Shown: one piece after another, positions 58,593 through 64,000 of the stretch
How the letters are laid out: the number at the start of each line of letters is the position of its first letter
Position numbering within the stretch: the first letter of the stretch is position 1
The notes under the pieces: generated by a model
What the model was told of the DNA's origin: nothing
What the model saw: only the letters and a program-made list of their open reading frames with translations
The model's database searches: none
From: Paenibacillus sp. FSL A5-0031
GTDB lineage: Bacteria > Bacillota > Bacilli > Paenibacillales > Paenibacillaceae
Reading direction: 5' to 3'
Assembly (NCBI RefSeq): GCF_001956295.1
Contig: NZ_MRTD01000001.1
Location: 682,001-746,000 of the forward strand
DNA: 64,000 bases
Position numbers and translations under genes: made by a program

Positions 58593-59591
58593 ATGTTAAA
58601 TGTCGCGATGATTAGCAAATGGCATGTTCATGCTGATGGATATGCAAAACACCTGCAATCACTTGGAAACGTAAACATAACAGCAGTTTGGGATGAAATA
58701 ACGGAGAGAGGGCGAACGTGGGCAGCAGAGCTCGGAGCTGATTTTGAATCTGATCTGGATACGCTGCTTCAAAGGGCAGATGTAGACGCTGTTGTCATCG
58801 ATGCCCCTACCAGCATGCACGCAGAAGTCATGGTTGCAGCTGCCCAAGCTGGAAAACATATTTTCACAGAGAAATCAATGGCACTTACAGTAGCCGAATG
58901 CGACAAAATTACGGCTGCTGTACAAAAATCCGGCGTGAAGTTTTGTATATCTTTTCCCGCTCGAACAAGGCCTCACCATTTATTCGCTAAACAGCTTCTG
59001 GATGATGGGCTGCTTGGCGCCGTTACGCTGCTGCGTATCCGAAATGGTCACGATGGAGCATTAAACAATTGGCTGCCTGAATACTGGTACGATGAGAAAC
59101 AGGCAGGCGGCGGAGCTATGATGGATCTTGGTTGCCATCCGATGTATTTGGCAAGCTGGCTGCTTGGTGAGCCAAGACGAATTACTTCCATGTTTAATTA
59201 TTTTACAGGCCGGGCTGTTGAAGATAATGCACAATGTTCGATTGAGTTTGCTAACAACGCGGTTGCACTGCTGGAGACCAGTCTTGTTACATACTCAACG
59301 CCTTCTGCGTTTGAACTATATGGAACGGAAGGGACACTGATCATATCCGGGGAAGATGTTAAATTTGCGTCCAAACATACAGATTCACCGCTCCAAGGCT
59401 GGATTTCACCTCGTCAGCTTCCTAAGGAGCAGCCGCTTCCACTAACACAATGGGTAGATGGCATTCTGAACGACAAGCCGATGCCATTTGGACTCGAGGA
59501 CGGAACAAAGCTGACGGAACTTCTTGAAACGGCATATATCGCTCATCGCGAGAGAAGAACGGTAGATTTTAAACGGCAAGGAGGAAATTAA
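58593..59591 (+). CDS. Gfo/Idh/MocA family oxidoreductase (first)
   Basis: A 332-residue NAD(P)-dependent sugar dehydrogenase-like protein. VAMISKWHVHADGYAKHL replaces the usual glycine-rich loop (a GxGxxG is not clear), VDAVVIDAPTSMHAEVMVAAAQAGKHIFTEKSMALT holds the conserved E-K-P-like motif as EKS, and GGGAMMDLGCHPMYLASWLLGEP has the D-x-x-x-H of the family. The change of EKP to EKS and of the Gly motif suggests altered cofactor binding. It follows the PhyH gene by 46 bp and lies 4 bp before another family member, so the three are one operon. Confidence 0.88.
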   Translation: MLNVAMISKWHVHADGYAKHLQSLGNVNITAVWDEITERGRTWAAELGADFESDLDTLLQRADVDAVVIDAPTSMHAEVMVAAAQAGKHIFTEKSMALTVAECDKITAAVQKSGVKFCISFPARTRPHHLFAKQLLDDGLLGAVTLLRIRNGHDGALNNWLPEYWYDEKQAGGGAMMDLGCHPMYLASWLLGEPRRITSMFNYFTGRAVEDNAQCSIEFANNAVALLETSLVTYSTPSAFELYGTEGTLIISGEDVKFASKHTDSPLQGWISPRQLPKEQPLPLTQWVDGILNDKPMPFGLEDGTKLTELLETAYIAHRERRTVDFKRQGGN

Positions 59592-59595
59592 TGAG

Positions 59596-60669
59596 ATGCG
59601 AACAGTAAAGGTAGGTATTATCGGATGCGGTATGATTGCAGGCGGCAAACATATGCCAAGCTTAGCCAAGGTGGGTAATGTAGAGATGGTCGCATTCTGC
59701 GATCTAATCGAAGAAAGAGCGCGCGAAGCTGCTGAGCAGTATGGAGTTCCCGGCGCGAAGATTTTTACCGATTATAAGCAGCTATTAGCCATGGAGGATA
59801 TTGAAGTCATTCATGTATTGACGCCAAATATTTCGCATGCTGTCATTTCAATCGATGCCATGGAAGCAGGCAAACACGTTATGTGTGAGAAACCGATGGC
59901 AAAGACCAGTGCCGAAGCGAAAGCGATGTACGAAGCTCATGTTAGAACCGGTAAGAAGCTGACAGTTGGCTACCAGAACCGAAGCAAAGCTCAGTCGCTG
60001 CTGTTAAAAAAAATGATCGAGAATGATGAGCTTGGCGAGATCTATTATGCCAAAGCGGTTGCAACAAGGCGTAGAGGGGTTCCGACATGGGGAGTATTTC
60101 TGGATAAAGAGAAACAAGGCGGCGGACCTTTGATCGATATTGGTACCCATTCACTGGATCTCATCCTATGGCTGATGAACAATTATGAGCCTCACAGTGT
60201 AGTAGGCAGTGTGTTCCAGAAGCTGAAGGATACAGAAAATGCAGCTAATGAATGGGGATCATGGGACCCAGCGCAGTTTGAAGTAGAAGATTCCGCTTTT
60301 GGTTATGTAAAATTCAAAAATGGTGCTGTCGTTTCAATTGAAACCAGCTGGGCACTTAATATCGCCAAATCTGAAGGCTCGTATTTGTGCGGTACGAAGG
60401 GCGGTGCTGATTTTCACGAAGGTCTGCGCATTAACGGCGAGAGGGACGGCAGCTTATTTCTAAATGTCATCGACGTGAAAGCAACCGAGAGAGAGCAATT
60501 CCGTGGAGAAAACCTGACTGATTTCGAGTATGAAGCCAAGCAGTGGATCAGCAGTATTGTGAACGACACCGATCCGCTCGTTAAGCCTGAAGAGGCGATG
60601 GTGGTATCTGCTATTCTGGAAGCGGTATACTTATCAGCCGAAACCGGCAAAACGATCTACTTCGATTAA
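59596..60669 (+). CDS. Gfo/Idh/MocA family oxidoreductase (second)
   Basis: This 357-residue protein has a standard Rossmann motif VGIIGCGMIAGGKHMP, the motif GKHVMCEKPMAKT with catalytic Lys-Pro, and GGGPLIDIGTHSLDLILWLMNN with the D-x-x-x-H. It is the more canonical of the two oxidoreductases and probably acts on a sugar or cyclitol with NAD(P). GGAGGAAATTAATGAG precedes the ATG; a tiny ATG one frame off lies at 59592. It ends the operon and is followed by a terminator-like hairpin. Confidence 0.9.
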   Translation: MRTVKVGIIGCGMIAGGKHMPSLAKVGNVEMVAFCDLIEERAREAAEQYGVPGAKIFTDYKQLLAMEDIEVIHVLTPNISHAVISIDAMEAGKHVMCEKPMAKTSAEAKAMYEAHVRTGKKLTVGYQNRSKAQSLLLKKMIENDELGEIYYAKAVATRRRGVPTWGVFLDKEKQGGGPLIDIGTHSLDLILWLMNNYEPHSVVGSVFQKLKDTENAANEWGSWDPAQFEVEDSAFGYVKFKNGAVVSIETSWALNIAKSEGSYLCGTKGGADFHEGLRINGERDGSLFLNVIDVKATEREQFRGENLTDFEYEAKQWISSIVNDTDPLVKPEEAMVVSAILEAVYLSAETGKTIYFD

Positions 60670-60720
60670 AGGCTGCTCATGTACACGAGTAATAGACGGA
60701 TTATACTGTGAATTACAATA

Positions 60721-60767
60721 AAGGACGGTATCCTGAGGTCATTAGACTTCTGGATATCGTCCTTTTA
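60721..60767. terminator. Hairpin terminator between convergent genes
   Basis: AAGGACGGTATCC (60721-60733) pairs with GGATATCGTCCTT (60752-60764) with one G-U, followed by a short T tract. It separates the oxidoreductase from the convergent MarR gene. Confidence 0.75.
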
Positions 60768-60785
60768 AATTGGTATGTCATATAT

Positions 60786-61280
60786 TTAAGATGAAGACTT
60801 AGTGCTTTTTGCAGAGCTGAGGTGATCAATTTGATCCTCAAGTACTTTGCCGGCTCTCTCTAGAAACAGTGTAATCAGTTCCAGCTCAGCATCTGTATAG
60901 GAGGAAGCCAGCTTCACCATCTCGTTGTGAAGGGGAATATACGTATTGCTGACATCTTCTTTCTGTTCATATAGCGGAACAATAATCACTTTGCGACGGT
61001 CATTGGGATCGTTTTGCCTACGTACGTAACCGAATTTTTCAAGGCGGTCAATTAATGCTGTCACACTTCCAGTAGCAAGCCCAGTTAATTTGGACAACTC
61101 ACCGGCTGTGATCGGACCTTTTTCACGTAAAATATCCACAGATAAAAAATCATTATTATATAAGCCGAGAGCAGCAGCTACATTTTGTTGGTACAAAACG
61201 GTTCGGCTTCCTAGTCCGCGCATACGGGCGACGAATTGTTCTTGCTGATCGGTCGCTTGCACTTGTTGCTCGCTTGACAA
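60786..61280 (-). CDS. MarR family regulator, divergent to the UvrA2-like gene
   Basis: On the minus strand this encodes a 164-residue winged-helix protein, with VAAALGLYNNDFLSVDILREKGPITAGELSKLTGLATGSVTALIDRLEKFGYVRRQNDPNDRRKVIIVPL as the whole DNA-binding core (recognition helix about residues 60-80, wing with DPNDRRK). The C-terminal tail is Ser/Lys-rich. The start is TTG (61280) with AAGGAGG spaced 7 nt. A palindrome TATCTC-N7-GAGATA lies between it and the divergent UvrA2-like gene, so it probably represses both. The ligand is unknown; toxic intercalators are reasonable candidates. Confidence 0.88.
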   Translation of the reverse strand: MSSEQQVQATDQQEQFVARMRGLGSRTVLYQQNVAAALGLYNNDFLSVDILREKGPITAGELSKLTGLATGSVTALIDRLEKFGYVRRQNDPNDRRKVIIVPLYEQKEDVSNTYIPLHNEMVKLASSYTDAELELITLFLERAGKVLEDQIDHLSSAKSTKSSS

Positions 61281-61307
61281 AGGACAAACCTCCTTTTAAG
61301 ATATGGT

Positions 61308-61326
61308 TATCTCAGATTTCGAGATA
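61308..61326. promoter_or_regulatory. MarR-type operator between divergent genes
   Basis: TATCTC (61308-61313) and GAGATA (61321-61326) are perfect inverted half-sites with a 7-bp spacer. The design resembles MhqR-type boxes of Bacillus. It lies 28 bp upstream of the TTG of the minus-strand MarR gene and about 170 bp before the plus-strand gene. Confidence 0.6.
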
Positions 61327-61493
61327 CTTTGTTATAAAGATATTAGATGAAATGAATTTAATCAAGTTCATTCTATCGAATTCATTCGTAATTTGCAAAA
61401 ACTTTAGTCATGATGGCTAAACAATTTTAACCCCTATTTGAGATCGGAATGCTACAAGACATAGAATAATTAATTATTATGAGGAGGATTTTT

Positions 61494-63989
61494 ATGAAAG
61501 ATACCATTTTTATTAAAGGTGCACGTGAAAACAACCTGAAAAATGTTTCCCTTTCAATTCCAAAGTACAAGCTGATCGTTCTTACAGGTCCATCAGGATC
61601 TGGAAAATCAACTTTGGCAATGGATACACTTCAAAGAGAATGCCAAAGGCAGTATTTGGACTCCATGGGCATGACTTCGGATTCAATAGGGAAGCCGAAG
61701 GTTGAGTCTATCGAAGGATTGTCACCGTCCATCAGCGTTGGACAGCATGTTACCAATCGAAATCCACGCTCAACAGTCGGAACAGTAACCGATATCTATA
61801 CGTTTGTAAGGTTTATCTTCTCGCGACTAGGCGAGCGGATTTGCCCTTCTTGCAGCGGTCACATAGCTCCTTCATTTGAGCCCATAGGTGCAATCGCCGA
61901 TGAAGATGAGGAAATGGATCGTCAAATGATAGGTTGTCCTCACTGCGGAGCAGCGCTTGAACAGCTAGGAATGTCACACTTTTCCTTCAATAAGCCAGAA
62001 GGAGCCTGTGGAGCTTGCAGTGGGCTTGGGCATGTGGCAAGCATTAATGAAGCAGCCGTTTTCAATTCGGAGCTCAGTCTGCGCGATGGAGGAGTGGCTT
62101 CTCTGAACGGGGTTCATCGCGATATTCAAATTCGTATTTTGATGGCGGCAGGAACGCATTACGGCTTTGCATTTGATCCGGATCAGCCTTTAAAGGATTT
62201 CGGAGAGGTACAGCGCGATTTGTTATATTATGGTGTCGAGAGTGAAGCCTTCAAGCGGCATTATCCAAATGTGAAGCCTGTCCAAGGTACAAAATTCGAA
62301 GGAGTCATCCCTGGTTTATGGCGGCGATACAAAGAAAAAGAAGGGGAAACAGGCACTTCGGAAAAAGAGGGAAGTTTTTTTCATGAACAGCTTTGCCCGG
62401 AATGCCTTGGCGCACGCCTTAAGAAAGAGGTTCGTCTTGTTCAAGTAGCCGGCTCAACCATCTCCGATGTATCGGAATGGTCGCTCAGTGATGTTTTTAA
62501 GTGGACAGAGGAATTACAAGAGACGCTCCCGTCTGAAGGTCATTATCTGCTCGAACCCATTCTGCATGATATGCCTACTAGGCTAAAACGAATCATTGAT
62601 GTTGGCCTAGGCTATCTTTCCCTGAATCGGCAAACCGTTTCATTATCAGGCGGCGAAGCACAGCGGCTGCGGCTCGCATCGCTGCTCGGTTCTGGCCTCA
62701 CCGGGGTACTTTATATTTTGGATGAACCGACCACAGGTCTTCATCCCCGTGATACATCCGGTCTCATACGAGTACTTCAGCAGCTTCGTGATTTAGGCAA
62801 TACAGTACTCGTAATCGAGCACGATGTTGAAATGATGCGTGCTGCAGACCATATCATCGATATAGGTCCTGGCGCTGGGTTGCACGGAGGAACCGTCGTA
62901 GGCGAAGGCAGTCTGGAGGATTTAATGTCGAGTGAGCTTTCGGTTACAGGCGCTTATTTGAGAGAAGAGAATGGCTCAACTCCTCTACGCGTACGCAGAA
63001 CAGGCAACGGTCAGTTTATTACAATCGAGCAGGCTAAACTCCGCAATGTTGAGATTCCGACTGTGTCAATCCCGCTTGGCTGTCTCGTTTCCGTTACAGG
63101 AGTATCTGGCTCCGGTAAATCTACGCTTGTGTTTGATATCCTTGCAGAAGGAAGTCAGAAGGAATTGGAGCGAATAGGGTGCAAGGAAATTACGGGCTTA
63201 GAGCATGTCGGAAATGTCGTTATATTTGACCAGACACCCATGGGAAGAGTGCAGCGCTCCAACGTAGCAACTTATACGGATGTGTTTACGCAGCTGCGCC
63301 AGTTGTTCGCTGGTTTACCTGAAGCTAAAAAAAGAAAACTGACAACCAAACATTTCTCATTTAACACCTCTGGTGGTCGTTGTGAGACATGTCAGGGGCT
63401 AGGTGTGCTTTCCGTTGATATGAACTTCCTGCCTGATCTGGAGGTAAAGTGTCCTGACTGCAAAGGAAAAAGATTTACGGATGAGGTTTTGCAGGTTCAG
63501 TATGAAGGATGCTCTATATCGGATTTGCTGAATATGTCTGTGCAGGAAAGCCTAGCTATTCTCAAAAAAGAAACTAAAATAACAGGTATAATCGAGATGC
63601 TTTGTGAAGTCGGACTAGGCTACTTGAAATGGGGGCAATCGGTCAAAACGTTATCTGGCGGCGAAGGACAGCGGATTAGGCTGGCAAAAGAGCTGAGCAA
63701 GCCTTCCAAAAACCATACGCTCTATCTGCTGGATGAACCGACGACAGGCCTCCATCCATCTGACATTAAGCAGCTCCATACTTTACTCAGCAAGCTGGTT
63801 GATACAGGCAATACGGTAATCGTTGTTGAGCATAGTCTGGAACTGATACGTGAATCCGATTGGGTTATCGATATCGGTCCAGAAGGGGGCGCAGCCGGCG
63901 GCAAATTAGTTGCAGAAGGCACTCCTGAGCGTGTAGCGGAAGTGGCAAAGTCGTATACGGGTATGTTTTTAAAAGAAATGTTGGCTTAA
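61494..63989 (+). CDS. UvrA2-like class II excinuclease ABC ATPase (drug-resistance type)
   Basis: An 831-residue double ABC ATPase shorter than standard UvrA (about 940-960). Head 1 has Walker A LTGPSGSGKSTLAMDTL and signature VSLSGGEAQRLRLASLLG with Walker B LYILDEPTTGLHPRD; head 2 has VTGVSGSGKSTLVFDIL, TLSGGEGQRIRLAKEL and LYLLDEPTTGLHPSD. Two zinc modules are present (CPSC with CPHC, and CETCQGLG with CPDCKGKRF). The reduced length suggests that the UvrB-binding region is trimmed, as in UvrA2/DrrC-type proteins implicated in resistance to DNA-binding drugs. ATG 61494 follows TATGAGGAGGATTTTT. It diverges from the MarR gene and shares an operator region with it. Confidence 0.9.
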   Translation: MKDTIFIKGARENNLKNVSLSIPKYKLIVLTGPSGSGKSTLAMDTLQRECQRQYLDSMGMTSDSIGKPKVESIEGLSPSISVGQHVTNRNPRSTVGTVTDIYTFVRFIFSRLGERICPSCSGHIAPSFEPIGAIADEDEEMDRQMIGCPHCGAALEQLGMSHFSFNKPEGACGACSGLGHVASINEAAVFNSELSLRDGGVASLNGVHRDIQIRILMAAGTHYGFAFDPDQPLKDFGEVQRDLLYYGVESEAFKRHYPNVKPVQGTKFEGVIPGLWRRYKEKEGETGTSEKEGSFFHEQLCPECLGARLKKEVRLVQVAGSTISDVSEWSLSDVFKWTEELQETLPSEGHYLLEPILHDMPTRLKRIIDVGLGYLSLNRQTVSLSGGEAQRLRLASLLGSGLTGVLYILDEPTTGLHPRDTSGLIRVLQQLRDLGNTVLVIEHDVEMMRAADHIIDIGPGAGLHGGTVVGEGSLEDLMSSELSVTGAYLREENGSTPLRVRRTGNGQFITIEQAKLRNVEIPTVSIPLGCLVSVTGVSGSGKSTLVFDILAEGSQKELERIGCKEITGLEHVGNVVIFDQTPMGRVQRSNVATYTDVFTQLRQLFAGLPEAKKRKLTTKHFSFNTSGGRCETCQGLGVLSVDMNFLPDLEVKCPDCKGKRFTDEVLQVQYEGCSISDLLNMSVQESLAILKKETKITGIIEMLCEVGLGYLKWGQSVKTLSGGEGQRIRLAKELSKPSKNHTLYLLDEPTTGLHPSDIKQLHTLLSKLVDTGNTVIVVEHSLELIRESDWVIDIGPEGGAAGGKLVAEGTPERVAEVAKSYTGMFLKEMLA

Positions 63990-64000
63990 GAGCATTGATT

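Noticed and set aside
1-64000. CRISPR arrays, rRNA, tRNA, insertion sequences
   Set aside because: No spaced direct-repeat arrays, no rRNA or tRNA signatures and no transposase frame were seen.

Overview
The window looks like the chromosome of a spore-forming, low-to-moderate GC Bacillota, most like Paenibacillus or a close relative. The reasons are near-perfect AAGGAGG-type ribosome binding sites, many TTG/GTG starts, the sporulation-type diadenylate cyclase CdaS, a ykkC guanidine-I riboswitch driving a YkkCD exporter, a copper-amine-oxidase stalk-domain protein, and a multidomain GH87 alpha-1,3-glucanase typical of soil paenibacilli. I see no rRNA, tRNA, CRISPR array, prophage or insertion sequence.

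Layout. (1) 1-3.7 kb: the start of modA (minus strand) diverges from an HTH/periplasmic-binding-protein fusion regulator, followed by a GNAT enzyme, a BI-1/YetJ membrane protein and two small proteins. (2) 3.76-8.95 kb: a reactive-sulfur island with TusA-rhodanese, rhodanese-metallo-beta-lactamase, TusA, DsrE-like, CstR, an MntP/YtaF-like protein, TauE and a degenerate rhodanese, behind a promoter with two CstR-type operators. (3) 9-19.9 kb: DUF6886-like/GrpB pair, serine hydrolase, a siroheme-reductase-like protein plus two-component system behind a CsoR-type operator, an MFS remnant, IclR, a YdcZ-Crp-YdcZ trio, an Asp-box protein and cdaS. (4) 19.4-22.8 kb: a MarR (MhqR-like) quinone/catechol detoxification unit. 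(5) 23.1-39.1 kb: an oligopeptide-type ABC importer followed, without a clear terminator, by a LysW amino-group-carrier-protein (AmCP) biosynthetic cluster. (6) 39.2-40.0 kb: the guanidine exporter. (7) 40.2-45.3 kb: a three-gene system that fits the ABC-three-component (ABC-3C) conflict systems. (8) 45.4-53.2 kb: sigma factor/DUF4179 pair, murB, orphan solute-binding lipoprotein, FMN reductase, FusB-type EF-G-binding protein with an apparent leader-peptide attenuator, YdhK lipoprotein with a CsoR-type operator, and an RCC1-like/CuAO stalk protein. (9) 53.5-64 kb: GH87 glucanase, PhyH dioxygenase, two Gfo/Idh/MocA oxidoreductases, and a divergent MarR / UvrA2-like pair.

The most exciting region is the AmCP cluster. 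LysW, a LysX-type ligase, a LysZ-LysK fusion, LysY, a split transketolase and a DegT aminotransferase together match the logic known from Streptomyces vazabitide biosynthesis. There a glutamate held on the carrier is phosphorylated, reduced, extended by two carbons by transketolase and aminated. Here the cluster also has a half-length, lysine-less DegT paralogue, a kinase-deacylase fusion, an ATP-grasp ligase and an MFS exporter, so it probably makes and exports a small amino-acid or peptide metabolite.

Other points to check are a set of CstR/CsoR-type operators scattered over 47 kb that fall into two spacing classes, two (possibly three) genes whose only well-placed start codon is AUA, a fusB leader peptide with mutually exclusive hairpins, and the ABC-3C module with an alpha/beta-hydrolase effector.
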